Source: Galbibacter sp. BG1 (lineage in GTDB: Bacteria > Bacteroidota > Bacteroidia > Flavobacteriales > Flavobacteriaceae). Taken from it: a stretch of 64,000 nucleotides of DNA. The notes beneath the pieces were generated by a model, which saw nothing but the letters and a program-made list of their open reading frames with translations, had not been told where the DNA came from and did no database searches. This document shows positions 8,383 to 16,679 of the stretch, in pieces; positions within the stretch are counted from its first letter, which is position 1; the number at the start of each line of letters is the position of its first letter. Location: NCBI RefSeq assembly GCF_013391805.1, contig NZ_CP058364.1, positions 186,001-250,000 of the forward strand, read 5' to 3'. A program made the position numbers and the translations under genes.

Positions 8383-10707
8383 CTAAGCTTTTTCAACTTT
8401 AACGGCACATTTTTTATAGTCGGGTTGCTTCGAGATAGGACAAAAAGCATCCAAAGTAAGCTCGTTTATAAGCATGTGTTCATCAAAAAACGGAACGAAC
8501 ACTTGCATGGGTTCAGGAACCCCCCTTAGATTTATAGCTGCAGGAACCGTAATTTCACCTCTTCTGGTGGTTAACTTAACCAAATCTCCAGTGGCTATAT
8601 TTAAACGTTTGGCATCTTCTGGGTTTAATTCTACATAGGCATGCGGCATCGCTTGATGCAATACGGGAATGCGTCGTGTCATGGATCCTGTATGCCAATG
8701 TTCCACTACCCTTCCTGTGCACAACCAGTATGGATATTCCTCATCTGGCATTTCGGGCGGTGCTTCATAAGGTCGTTGCCAAATAACTGCTTTTCCATCT
8801 GGATTTCCGTAGAAATCAAATTCACTACCCTCCTTACATGCTGGATCATATTTTTCATTAAAGCGCCATTTGGTTGATTTGCCATCTACATAAGGCCATT
8901 GCATACCTGGATTCTCTTTCAGCACTTCGTAAGGCGCCATGTTATGCTTTTTTCCAGCGTGATGTTTTCTGTATTCATTATAAATCTCTTCAATATGAGA
9001 TTCTTCTTTGTAGTTAAACTGCTTCTCAAACCCCATCCTTCTTGCCACCTCAACTAGTTGCCATGTATCGCTCATGGCATCCCCTGGCGGAGTCAGCATC
9101 TTTTCGAAATGTTGTGTTCGTCTTTCGGAGTTACCATACATTCCTTCCCTTTCAATCCACATGGCCGAAGGCAGAATTACATCGGCAATTTCTGTGGTTG
9201 GCGTTGGGTAGACATCAGAAACTACAATAAATCGATCTTTCTTTTCCGTAGCGTCTCTATACCGTTTTAGTTTAGGCATGGTTACCATGGGATTGGTTAC
9301 TTGTATCCACATAAAACGGATATCGCCTCTGTCTAATGCCCGAAACATTTCTACTGTATGATAGGTAGGTTTTGGTGAGATATTTTCAGCAGGAACTCCC
9401 CATATATCCGCCGCAAACTTTCGGTGCTCTTCATTCATCACTACACCATGAGGTAACTTATGCGTAAGGGTTCCTACTTCCCGAACGGTTCCACAGGCGC
9501 TGGGCTGTCCTGTTAAGGAAAACGGACTGTTACCAGGCGTTGAAATCTTTCCGGTAAGTAAATGGATGTTGTATATCAAATTGTTCATCCAAGTACCACG
9601 GGTATGCTGGTTTGGCCCCATACACCAAAGTGACATAACTTTAGTATTAGGGTTTCCGTAATACGCAGCCATGTATTTTATATCTTTTACACTTACACCT
9701 GAATATTTTGAAACTTTTTCAGGAGTATAATCTTCTAAAAAGTTTTTAAAGTCTTCAAAATCGATTAGGGCTGGCTTATCATTAAAAACATAATTATCTT
9801 CTAGACCATAGCCCATTTCGGTTTCGCCTTTTTTAAACACGCAATGTTTAGACACAAACGATTCGTTTACGCGACCTTTATTGATAAGTTCATAACAAAT
9901 CGCATTGGCCACTGCCAAATCTGTTTGCGGATTGAAAATAATGGATTTATCCGCTGCCATGCTCGTTCGGGTAGTTCGTGTTGCAAAGTCTATTATCTTG
10001 ACACCTCGTTTTTGACGTTGATCCAAAATTCGGGAAAATAGCACTGGGTGCATTTCAGACATGTTGTTTCCCCAAAGCACAAAAACGTCAGCATAATCAA
10101 TATCATCGTAACACCCCATGGGTTCATCTATTCCGAAGGACGACATAAATCCAGTTACCGCACTAGACATACACAATCTGGCATTAGCCTCCACATTATT
10201 GGTGCCGATACATCCTTTAAAAAACTTAGAAGCTGTATAACCATCGGGAATAGTCCATTGACCAGAACCGTATATAGCTACTGAATCTTTTCCGTGATCT
10301 TTTATGGTACTGGACATTTTTGAAGCAATAAGATCGAGTGCTTCTTTCATGGAAGTTTCTACAAACGTGCCATTCTTTTTAACCAAAGGCTTCGTAAGTC
10401 GGTCTTTTCCGTAGAGTGCCATAATAGAATGATATCCTTTTACGCAACATAGACCTTTGTTTACGGGAGAGGCTGGGTCGCCTTTCACCGCTACCGCTTT
10501 TCCGTTTTGAGTGCCAATGAGAACACCACAGCCAACGCCACAAAATCGACACGGTGATTTTTTCCACTCTAAATTGTCCAGCCCCTTCAATCCAGCTAAT
10601 TGATCTTCAGCAAAAAGAATTCCTGGAAACATGGTGGCTGCCGTAGTCATTGCCGATAAAAGCGCCATTTTCTTTAAAAATTCCCTACGGTTGGTTGCTA
10701 CTTTCAT
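8383..10707 (-). CDS. napA: Periplasmic nitrate reductase, catalytic subunit
   Basis: Reduces nitrate to nitrite in the periplasm with a bis-MGD molybdenum cofactor. The N-terminus carries a Tat signal (NRREFLKKMALLSA). The [4Fe-4S] site is C53-x2-C56-x3-C60 plus C88 in GLCCVKGY, with the conserved electron-path Lys90. The molybdenum ligand is Cys179 in ARLCMSSAV, the NapA signature. Cofactor-binding segments seen include LWGNNMSEMHPVLFSRI, MGPNQHTRGTWMNN and the C-terminal CTGRVVEHWHTGSMTRR. At 774 residues it is slightly shorter than proteobacterial NapA. It follows napD and should be exported folded after cofactor insertion. Confidence 0.96.
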   Translation of the reverse strand: MKVATNRREFLKKMALLSAMTTAATMFPGILFAEDQLAGLKGLDNLEWKKSPCRFCGVGCGVLIGTQNGKAVAVKGDPASPVNKGLCCVKGYHSIMALYGKDRLTKPLVKKNGTFVETSMKEALDLIASKMSSTIKDHGKDSVAIYGSGQWTIPDGYTASKFFKGCIGTNNVEANARLCMSSAVTGFMSSFGIDEPMGCYDDIDYADVFVLWGNNMSEMHPVLFSRILDQRQKRGVKIIDFATRTTRTSMAADKSIIFNPQTDLAVANAICYELINKGRVNESFVSKHCVFKKGETEMGYGLEDNYVFNDKPALIDFEDFKNFLEDYTPEKVSKYSGVSVKDIKYMAAYYGNPNTKVMSLWCMGPNQHTRGTWMNNLIYNIHLLTGKISTPGNSPFSLTGQPSACGTVREVGTLTHKLPHGVVMNEEHRKFAADIWGVPAENISPKPTYHTVEMFRALDRGDIRFMWIQVTNPMVTMPKLKRYRDATEKKDRFIVVSDVYPTPTTEIADVILPSAMWIEREGMYGNSERRTQHFEKMLTPPGDAMSDTWQLVEVARRMGFEKQFNYKEESHIEEIYNEYRKHHAGKKHNMAPYEVLKENPGMQWPYVDGKSTKWRFNEKYDPACKEGSEFDFYGNPDGKAVIWQRPYEAPPEMPDEEYPYWLCTGRVVEHWHTGSMTRRIPVLHQAMPHAYVELNPEDAKRLNIATGDLVKLTTRRGEITVPAAINLRGVPEPMQVFVPFFDEHMLINELTLDAFCPISKQPDYKKCAVKVEKA

Positions 10708-10767
10708 GCGATACTAATTATATTTTTTCTTTTTTTTAGTGTGAATGCCTAAACATTAATCCATGGA

Positions 10768-11019
10768 TTAAGAAGTCGAAGAAGTTATATTTTCTGGAGA
10801 ATAACCTGAGACCATTGACATGAACTTTAAAGATTTCACACCATTGATTTTTTCTTTTAGCAGCTCCTCTTCCTCTTCATTTTGAGTATCCGTAACCAAA
10901 AGAATGATTTCTTCGTTGGTTGCTTCGGCCACTTCGCAGCCAGCAATCGATTTTAAAGATTTTACCAAGGTTTCCTTTTCCCCGTCGTAAGGCAAAACGA
11001 TATAACTTTTTATAGGCAT
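10768..11019 (-). CDS. napD: NapA maturation chaperone NapD
   Basis: 83-residue cytoplasmic protein with the NapD ferredoxin-like fold pattern: beta strand IKSYIVLPYDG, a helix, GCEVAEATNEEIILLVTD, a second helix with EEEEELLKEKINGV and a last strand LKFMSMVSGY. NapD binds the Tat signal peptide of NapA and delays export until the cofactor is in. The usual signature is weak, so the call rests partly on size and on its place directly upstream of napA (60 bases). It is the first gene of the operon. Confidence 0.8.
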   Translation of the reverse strand: MPIKSYIVLPYDGEKETLVKSLKSIAGCEVAEATNEEIILLVTDTQNEEEEELLKEKINGVKSLKFMSMVSGYSPENITSSTS

Positions 11020-11074
11020 ATCTACAATATTGATATTTCATCTGTTAATATTCATCTGTTCTATTTGGTCAGAC

Positions 11075-11092
11075 CTGCCTTGCCGCAGGCAG
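11075..11092. repeat. Short GC-rich hairpin repeat, copy 2
   Basis: CTGCCT (11075-11080) and AGGCAG (11087-11092) with loop TGCCGC. Near copy of the element at 8283-8301, in the leader of napD. Confidence 0.55.
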
Positions 11093-11344
11093 ATGTCATA
11101 CTCCATTAATCATATCGATGGGTTTACAATTTATTAATGAGTATTTCACATTAAAAGTAAGGGGGAAGAATAAAAGAAAATGTGACATTCCTCATACACC
11201 ATTAAGATTATATAGCAATGCCGTTTTTCCTAAGCATTAAATTACAAATAAATAATATAACTATTTGTGAATGAGATATATTTAGAATGAATTTAAGTAA
11301 ATATAGATTGGTGAAAAGACTCTACTATTAATAATCAATATCCT

Positions 11345-11352
11345 TATTTTTG
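11345..11352 (+). promoter_or_regulatory. -7 box of the haemoglobin promoter
   Basis: TATTTTTG fits TAnnTTTG exactly. It ends five bases before the ATG at 11357, so transcription would start at or next to the start codon and the mRNA would be leaderless or nearly so. No good TTTG -33 box is present, which suggests an activator. Confidence 0.5.
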
Positions 11353-11356
11353 TAGT

Positions 11357-11728
11357 ATGACAAAAAAAGATATTTCTAATTTAGAGGATATTAAAGCGCT
11401 CGTAGATACTTTCTACGGGAAGGTAAGGGAAGACAGTCTGCTTGCTCCTATTTTCAATAAAGTAATCCAAGACCGATGGCGAATGCATCTCGAAAAGATG
11501 TACACTTTTTGGGAGACGGTTTTACTGCAAAACCACACCTATTATGGGAGTCCGTTTCCTCCCCATGCAAAACTGCCCGTTACGAAGGAACATTTTGATA
11601 AATGGAAATCTTTATTTTATGAAACTATTGATGCTAATTTTCAAGGTGAAAAAGCAGATGAAGCCAAATGGAGAGCCGATAAAATGGCGGAAATGTTCCT
11701 TTATAAAATTGAATATCTAAGGAGCTAA
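11357..11728 (+). CDS. Group III truncated haemoglobin
   Basis: Small haem protein of 123 residues of the trHbIII (ctb/HbP-like) type, cytoplasmic. Seen: the N-terminal ISNLEDIKALVDTFYGKV helix, the LAPIFNKVI segment, WRMHLEKMYTFWETVLL, and the proximal histidine in KEHFDKWKSLFYETID. The YYGSPFPPHAKLP loop is typical of group III. Family members in bacteria that meet nitric oxide or nitrite are thought to help with NO or redox stress. Next to the nap operon, a role with NO arising from nitrite is plausible but inferred. It converges on, and overlaps by 12 bases, the HPP gene. Confidence 0.9.
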   Translation: MTKKDISNLEDIKALVDTFYGKVREDSLLAPIFNKVIQDRWRMHLEKMYTFWETVLLQNHTYYGSPFPPHAKLPVTKEHFDKWKSLFYETIDANFQGEKADEAKWRADKMAEMFLYKIEYLRS

Positions 11729-12340
11729 GCCTGTTTTTTTAAACCACTTTCTTGCGCCTATCTTCTTTTTGAACTTGAAAATCCTCGTAAAATTTGTATT
11801 GGTTGGATATGTTCTAGTTGAAGTTATGTTGTTGAAGATAAGCGCCACCAATAAAAGAATGAGACAGCCCGTAAAAACAGGAAAAACTACATACAAATAA
11901 CCTAAGTTCTGAACCTTTTCTGAACCTATAACCGCTATTAAAGCGGTTGCCCCTCCCGGAGGGTGCAGGGTTTTGGTGATTTGCATTAATACAATGGATA
12001 GGGCTACGGCCAGAGGTGCCGTTATCCAAATTATATCTGGAAGTAATTGAAAGACCGTTACGCCAATCAAAGCAGAAACTACGTGTCCACCAATAAGGTT
12101 TCTTGGTTGCGCCAACGGACTTTGAATGGAGCCATACACCAGCACACTCGAAGCGCCAAAAGAGCCAATTAAAAACAAGTTTTCGTATTCCGTTAAGCTC
12201 TCACTATGGAAAAATGCCATTAAACCTATTCCCACAAAAGCACCTATAAACGACCAGAAATGCTCTTTTATATCTACTAAAGTTTCCTTGTAAACCAAAT
12301 ACCTTGTAATTCTTATTCCTCTTCTTAATTGCTTTTTCAA
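11717..12340 (-). CDS. HPP-family membrane protein, possible nitrite transporter
   Basis: 207 residues with about four to five membrane helices and the family signature LHPPGGATALIAV; a second signature-like segment is PLAQPRNLIGGHVVSALIG. HPP proteins of cyanobacteria and plant plastids carry nitrite, so beside a nitrate reductase operon this one may move nitrite across the inner membrane; that use is inference from context. The basic C-terminus (FKFKKKIGARKWFKK) faces the cytoplasm. The 3' end overlaps the haemoglobin gene on the other strand by 12 bases. Confidence 0.82.
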   Translation of the reverse strand: MKKQLRRGIRITRYLVYKETLVDIKEHFWSFIGAFVGIGLMAFFHSESLTEYENLFLIGSFGASSVLVYGSIQSPLAQPRNLIGGHVVSALIGVTVFQLLPDIIWITAPLAVALSIVLMQITKTLHPPGGATALIAVIGSEKVQNLGYLYVVFPVFTGCLILLLVALIFNNITSTRTYPTNTNFTRIFKFKKKIGARKWFKKTGLAP

Positions 12341-12382
12341 CAGTTACCTATTTCTGAAATAAATCATTTTTAGAATTTCTTT

Positions 12383-12390
12383 CAAAGGTA
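12383..12390 (-). promoter_or_regulatory. -7 box for the HPP gene
   Basis: On the minus strand TACCTTTG matches TAnnTTTG exactly, 43 bases upstream of the ATG at 12340. The -33 element is unclear. Confidence 0.5.
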
Positions 12391-12466
12391 ATTTCTAAAT
12401 CATTTTTAAAAAACTAATCTTGCGTAATGGAACAAAAATGTGGTTAAACTTTACAATTATAAGTTG

Positions 12467-13414
12467 TTATTTATTCTTTGGTTTTAGGTGAGATAATATA
12501 TCCTTTGCCATTTTTGCCAAATCGTATTCATGTTGCCAATCCCAGTCCAATCGAGCACGTGTATCGTCTATGCTATCTGGCCATGATGCGGCAATTTCTT
12601 GACGGAAATCGGGATTATAGGAAATTTTAAAATCTGGATAATACTTTAAAAGCTCTTGGTAGATATCTTTTGGTGAAAAACTAATGGCCGCTACATTATA
12701 AGAAGATCGAATACTAATATCTTCTTTCGGAGCCTCCATTAAATCTAAGGTCGCTTTGATGGCGTCTGACATATACATCATTGGCAAGTACATATCTTTA
12801 TCTAGGAAACACTCAAATTCTTCTCCTTCTATAGCCGCTCTAAAAATATCTACTGCATAATCTGTAGTACCACCACCAGCGGCAGATTTATAACCGATTA
12901 AACCAGGATATCTCAAACTGCGAACATCGACCCCGTATTTCTCAAAATAATAAGAGCACCAGCGCTCTCCAGCGAGTTTAGATATACCGTAAACAGTCGC
13001 TGGGTCCATCACACAGTCTTGGGGGGTATTATCTGCCGGCGTGTTTTTACCAAAAACCGCAATGGATGAAGGCCAATAAATTGTATTGATTTTCCCAGCT
13101 TTTCCTAGTTCCAATACATTTAAAAGACTGTCCATATTTAATTTCCACGTAAAAAGCGGATTTTTCTCTCCAACAGCAGATAAAATGGCAGCCAAATGGT
13201 AAACTTGGGTAATTTTATACCTTTCGATAAGACTTTCCATTCGGGAGGCATCGAGCACATCTAAAACCTCAAACGTACAATAACGAAATTTATCGCTAAC
13301 ATTTTCATTTATATCTGTTGCTACAATCGCTTCTGCTCCATATTTATCCGCAAGCGCACTCGTTAACTCAGACCCCAACTGTCCGCCAGCACCAGTAATA
13401 AGAATTCTCTCCAT
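12467..13414 (-). CDS. Epimerase-type L-threonine 3-dehydrogenase
   Basis: NAD-dependent short-chain dehydrogenase of the UDP-galactose-4-epimerase-like group, 315 residues. The nucleotide fold has GAGGQLGSELTSAL at the N-terminus and VYHLAAILSAVGEKNP; the catalytic set is SSIAVFG with YGISKLAGE (Tyr-x3-Lys). Such proteins in flavobacteria oxidise L-threonine to 2-amino-3-ketobutyrate; the WPSSIAVFG and YPGLIGYKS segments fit that subgroup rather than sugar epimerases. Cytoplasmic, single gene, no partner 2-amino-3-ketobutyrate ligase in the window. The exact substrate is inferred from family resemblance. Confidence 0.82.
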   Translation of the reverse strand: MERILITGAGGQLGSELTSALADKYGAEAIVATDINENVSDKFRYCTFEVLDVLDASRMESLIERYKITQVYHLAAILSAVGEKNPLFTWKLNMDSLLNVLELGKAGKINTIYWPSSIAVFGKNTPADNTPQDCVMDPATVYGISKLAGERWCSYYFEKYGVDVRSLRYPGLIGYKSAAGGGTTDYAVDIFRAAIEGEEFECFLDKDMYLPMMYMSDAIKATLDLMEAPKEDISIRSSYNVAAISFSPKDIYQELLKYYPDFKISYNPDFRQEIAASWPDSIDDTRARLDWDWQHEYDLAKMAKDILSHLKPKNK

Positions 13415-13500
13415 AGAATAAATTAAAAAAATCGCAAAAAACAGGTTCTTTAAAAACCTTAATTTTTCATATTCGCAAATATCTTTAATTTTTTGAGAGA

Positions 13501-13536
13501 TTTTAAAAGTTAGAACACTTTTTTAAAAGTTTTAAC
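13501..13536. promoter_or_regulatory. Tandem 16-bp direct repeat, candidate operator of the CarH-like regulator
   Basis: TTTTAAAAGTTAGAAC (13501-13516) and TTTTAAAAGTTTTAAC (13521-13536) repeat with a 20-bp period, about two helical turns, so both sites face the same side of the DNA. It lies 107 bases before the regulator start. CarH-type proteins bind such arrays as tetramers and repress their own gene; binding here is inferred. Confidence 0.45.
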
Positions 13537-13613
13537 CATATTTTTTGCTTCCAAATTAATCCCTTTTTTAAGTCTTTTAACGAAGTTAATAGCTGGCAAA
13601 GTATTTAAATCGT

Positions 13614-13621
13614 TATTTTTG
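13614..13621 (+). promoter_or_regulatory. -7 box for the CarH-like regulator
   Basis: TATTTTTG, an exact TAnnTTTG, 21 bases before the ATG at 13643. The -33 box is not evident. The direct repeat lies about 80 bases further upstream. Confidence 0.5.
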
Positions 13622-13642
13622 TTTAAAGATTTTTCCTAAAAG

Positions 13643-14542
13643 ATGAACATTGTAAAAGAACATTTCAGTATAAAAGACCTTGAGAACTTATCTGGTATTA
13701 AAGCTCATACCATTAGAATTTGGGAAAAAAGGTATGGCTTATTATCCCCCAGTCGAACTGAAACCAACATTAGGTATTATTGTGTAAAAAACTTACAGAA
13801 GTTATTAAACATTACCGCTTTATATAATAGCGGTTACAAAATTTCTAAAATCGCAAAGATACCAGAAGAGGAAATCCCTTTTATCGTTAGGGAAATTACA
13901 TCGAAAATGAGTAGCAATAGTCATTCTATTAGCGAGATGAAAATGGCTATGATGAATTTCGATCAGAACTTGTTTTACAATACTTACAACAACCTACTGG
14001 CTGAAAAATCTTTTAGAGAGGTATTTTTTAATGTTTTTGTACCGCTTCTTAATGATATCGGCCTATTATGGCAAACAGATACCATTGCGCCAGCGCATGA
14101 ACATTTTGTTTCCCATTTAATAAAACAAAAGATAATTATAAATACCGAAAGGTTACAACAAACGCCGCCTACCAATACCTCCAAAACCTTTGTGTTATTC
14201 CTTCCAGATAATGAAATACACGAAATAGGACTGCTTTATTTAAACTACGAAATAATGCTCCGTGGCTATAAGTCTATTTATTTAGGACAAACACTCCCCC
14301 TCAATGGATTGGAAAACTTAACACAATTAGACGATAACATGGTTTTTGTATCATATTTTACAACAACCCCGCCAAAAGGGCAAGTACCCTCATATTTACA
14401 AGAGTTTAACCAGCATGTTGATTTAAATGGCACACATCTTTTATGGATTTTAGGACAACAGGTTAAAGATATTGAGTTGTCTTCAGATTTGAAAAATATA
14501 AAGGTTTTTACTGAAATGAAACATGCTTTGGAAGAGCTTTAA
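13643..14542 (+). CDS. MerR-family regulator with B12-binding domain (CarH/LitR-like)
   Basis: Light- or cobalamin-responsive transcription factor. The N-terminal MerR winged helix is FSIKDLENLSGIKAHTIRIW with the EKRYGLL wing (residues 8-45). The middle four-helix cap has the CarH motif W143-x9-E153-H154. The C-terminal Rossmann-like domain has E191-x-H193-x-x-G196, the base-off histidine motif for cobalamin. So all three parts needed for adenosylcobalamin photosensing in CarH are present. In flavobacteria this family is thought to control photolyase and carotenoid genes. No crt genes are near; the photolyase operon at 27288 shares a similar upstream motif. It converges with the next gene, two bases apart. 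Confidence 0.9.
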   Translation: MNIVKEHFSIKDLENLSGIKAHTIRIWEKRYGLLSPSRTETNIRYYCVKNLQKLLNITALYNSGYKISKIAKIPEEEIPFIVREITSKMSSNSHSISEMKMAMMNFDQNLFYNTYNNLLAEKSFREVFFNVFVPLLNDIGLLWQTDTIAPAHEHFVSHLIKQKIIINTERLQQTPPTNTSKTFVLFLPDNEIHEIGLLYLNYEIMLRGYKSIYLGQTLPLNGLENLTQLDDNMVFVSYFTTTPPKGQVPSYLQEFNQHVDLNGTHLLWILGQQVKDIELSSDLKNIKVFTEMKHALEEL

Positions 14543-14544
14543 AA

Positions 14545-15105
14545 CTATTGCTCTAAAAGCTGATCAATTTTTTGCCTTACAGCTTTACTGTTCCAATCGG
14601 CTGCTCCTTTTTCATCAATTATAAGGCTACCATTTTTAGCTATTAAGTATGTGGCAGGAATAGATGAATAATCCAAACGCTTGGGTACAGAGGATATCGT
14701 ATTAAAAACGGGCAATTTATAATCGTGCTTCCTAAAGAATTTCTCAACTACTTCTTTATTTTCATTGGTAACGAATAAAAAAACAACATCGTTTTTATAG
14801 TCATTATATAGTCTTTGCAAAGAAGGCATTTCAGCAATACAAGGCGGACACCACGTGGCCCAGAAATTTACTAGTACAACTTTTTCCTTTGCATCTTCAA
14901 AGCTATAAATACTTCCATCTAAATTTTGTAACTGCCAATGGTAACTTTCAATGGAATCACTGCTGTTTCCTTTTTCTATGGTTGGACTAGTAGCAAATAC
15001 CCTATTCACAAAAACTTTAATTTGGGTGCCAATTGGAGTAAATAACAACAAAGCAATAACACCTATAAACGCAAGGTTAACAAGCTGACTTTTGTTTAAT
15101 TTCAA
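14545..15105 (-). CDS. TlpA-like periplasmic thioredoxin
   Basis: Membrane-anchored thiol-disulfide protein, 186 residues. An N-terminal helix (LVNLAFIGVIALLLFTPIG) anchors it facing the periplasm; the thioredoxin fold follows with the active site WCPPC in NFWATWCPPCIAEMP, and the cis-proline loop SSIPATYLIAKNG. TlpA/ResA relatives reduce cysteines of apocytochromes or other envelope proteins. A link to maturation of the multihaem cytochromes in this window is possible but not shown. It has no neighbour in its operon on the same strand except, 95 bases downstream, the repeat lipoprotein. Confidence 0.88.
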   Translation of the reverse strand: MKLNKSQLVNLAFIGVIALLLFTPIGTQIKVFVNRVFATSPTIEKGNSSDSIESYHWQLQNLDGSIYSFEDAKEKVVLVNFWATWCPPCIAEMPSLQRLYNDYKNDVVFLFVTNENKEVVEKFFRKHDYKLPVFNTISSVPKRLDYSSIPATYLIAKNGSLIIDEKGAADWNSKAVRQKIDQLLEQ

Positions 15106-15200
15106 GACTTTATATTTTATAAAAAAAGCGTACCTTCTTTAACGAAAATACACTTTTCCTATGAGTTCTAAGCTCCTAAAGCGTTAATTATGCTTTTTAA

Positions 15201-16523
15201 TTAAGGAGCGGTTCTGTTAACGGTTATAGAGTTGGAAAGAGCAAAACACCCTTCGAGATCGTTTGCATTCATTCCCATTTCTGCGCCCACTAATTCATCT
15301 TCAAAACGCAAATACCAAATAAGGCACACACCTACTCCAGCTCCATCAAAATCTACACCTTCCACGGCTTCTAGAGTTGGGGGAAGTCCTAAAATATTCC
15401 CAGCATCATCGGTAATTACCCAAGTACTATTGGTTCCAGAGGCATTACTATCGTCTAAAGTTATACCACTAACCATGTCTGGAGTTCCGTCGATCGTAAA
15501 ATTGAATGGTCCACCAGAAATGGTACCAGCCATTGGTTGGTTTCTTGTAACTTCTATGGAATTGGATAAAGCAAAGTTCCCTGTAATATCGGAAGCATTG
15601 TTACCTACTTCCGCCCCTTCAATCTCTCCTTCCCAACGTGCATACCAGATTAGGCAAACACCTGCTCCAGCTCCGTCGAAATCTACACCTTCCAAAGCTT
15701 CCATTGTTGGTGGAAGACCAAGTATTTTACCCATGTCATCAGTAACTACCCAGGTGCTATTGGATCCGGTAGCATCAGAATCGTCTAAAGTTATACCAGA
15801 TACCATATCAGCAGTTCCATCCACACAAAAAGTAAACGGTCCTCCGGCAATGGTTCCGGCATTGGCACCTTCAATCCTATCTACAGTTATCGAATTGGAT
15901 AGAGCAAAACACCCTTCCAAATCGCTAGCATTCATACCAGTTTCCAGCCCTTCTATGCCTTCTTCATAACGCAAGTACCAAATAAGGCAAGTACCAACTC
16001 CAGCACCATCAAAATCCACCCCTTCCAAGGCTTCCATTGTTGGAGGCAAGCCTAAAATATTACCTTGATCGTCGGTTATTACCCATGTACTCAAAGATCC
16101 CTTGGCATCTGTATCGTCTAAAGTTATACCCGATAACATATCTGGCATTCCATTGATATAAAATTCAAAAGGACCTCCAGAAATTTCTCCACCCATGGTT
16201 TCTGTCCTAACAACTTCAAGTGAGTTAGAAAGGTCGAATACCCCTTCGAGTTCAGTGGCGTTCATCCCCACTTCCAATCCGCTTAAACCATCTTCGTATC
16301 TAATGTACCAAATAAGGCAAACACCCTCACCAGCATCGTCAAAATTAACTCCTTCCAGAGCTTCCATTGTTGGAGGCAGGCCTAAAATGTTAGCTTCTGC
16401 ATCGGTTATTATCCATGAGCTGTTACTTCCAACAGCTTCTGTATCGTCTAAACTTATACCACTGACCATATCTGGGGTGCCATCTACACAGAAGGCAAAA
16501 GGTCCTCCGGAAATCATCCCGGC
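15201..16523 (-). repeat. Four in-frame coding repeats of about 330 bp
   Basis: Units at 16194-16523, 15861-16193, 15531-15860 and 15201-15530. They remain similar at DNA level (for example the CTTCCAAxGCTTCCATTGTTGG block recurs), so the array arose by duplication and can still recombine. The complementary strand is open for long stretches only because of this repetition. Confidence 0.9.
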
Positions 16524-16619
16524 ATTGGGAACCATCATTTCTGTTCCGTCGTCGTCATCGCTGCAGGATACCAGAAAAAATCCCATAGCAACAAGTGCGA
16601 ATAATACTTTTTTAATCAT
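15201..16619 (-). CDS. Lipoprotein with four 110-residue repeats
   Basis: Surface or periplasmic lipoprotein; the lipobox cysteine is residue 19 (FFLVS-C) followed by SDDDDG, an acidic stretch often linked to export to the outer surface in Bacteroidota. The remainder is four tandem repeats with no linker: residues 33-142, 143-253, 254-363 and 364-472. Each carries ISGGPF, PDMVSGITLDD, ILGLPPTMEALEGVDF, CLIWY and LSNSI. Each repeat has exactly two cysteines, but their layout alternates: CLIWY pairs with FCVDG in repeats 1 and 3, and with GCFALSN in repeats 2 and 4. The domain is common in large flavobacterial adhesins; function unknown. A stand-alone gene with no binding partner nearby. Confidence 0.85.
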   Translation of the reverse strand: MIKKVLFALVAMGFFLVSCSDDDDGTEMMVPNAGMISGGPFAFCVDGTPDMVSGISLDDTEAVGSNSSWIITDAEANILGLPPTMEALEGVNFDDAGEGVCLIWYIRYEDGLSGLEVGMNATELEGVFDLSNSLEVVRTETMGGEISGGPFEFYINGMPDMLSGITLDDTDAKGSLSTWVITDDQGNILGLPPTMEALEGVDFDGAGVGTCLIWYLRYEEGIEGLETGMNASDLEGCFALSNSITVDRIEGANAGTIAGGPFTFCVDGTADMVSGITLDDSDATGSNSTWVVTDDMGKILGLPPTMEALEGVDFDGAGAGVCLIWYARWEGEIEGAEVGNNASDITGNFALSNSIEVTRNQPMAGTISGGPFNFTIDGTPDMVSGITLDDSNASGTNSTWVITDDAGNILGLPPTLEAVEGVDFDGAGVGVCLIWYLRFEDELVGAEMGMNANDLEGCFALSNSITVNRTAP

Positions 16620-16679
16620 AACTTTTTATTTTTAATTGTTGATGTACCTAAAGTTAGAGAACAACAATTTCAATTAGTG

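Larger units (their letters stand above)
11020..11356. other. Divergent control region between nap operon and haemoglobin gene
   Basis: 337 bases with no gene. It must hold the nap promoter (minus strand) and the haemoglobin promoter (plus strand). Seen: the second GC hairpin at 11075-11092, a spaced inverted repeat ACAAATA (11244-11250) / TATTTGT (11262-11268), and widely separated TCACATT (11146-11152) and AATGTGA (11179-11185). No clear TAnnTTTG box was found for napD. These dyads are candidate sites for a Crp/Fnr-type regulator, but none matches a known consensus well. Confidence 0.5.

Noticed and set aside
11146-11185. Crp/Fnr site TCACATT...AATGTGA in the nap leader
   Set aside because: Half sites point away from each other and stand 26 bases apart, which does not fit a Crp/Fnr dimer.
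15232-15969. 245-codon plus-strand frame opposite the repeat lipoprotein
   Set aside because: Mirror of the coding repeats; low-complexity Ser/Pro composition and no start context. A shadow of repeated DNA.
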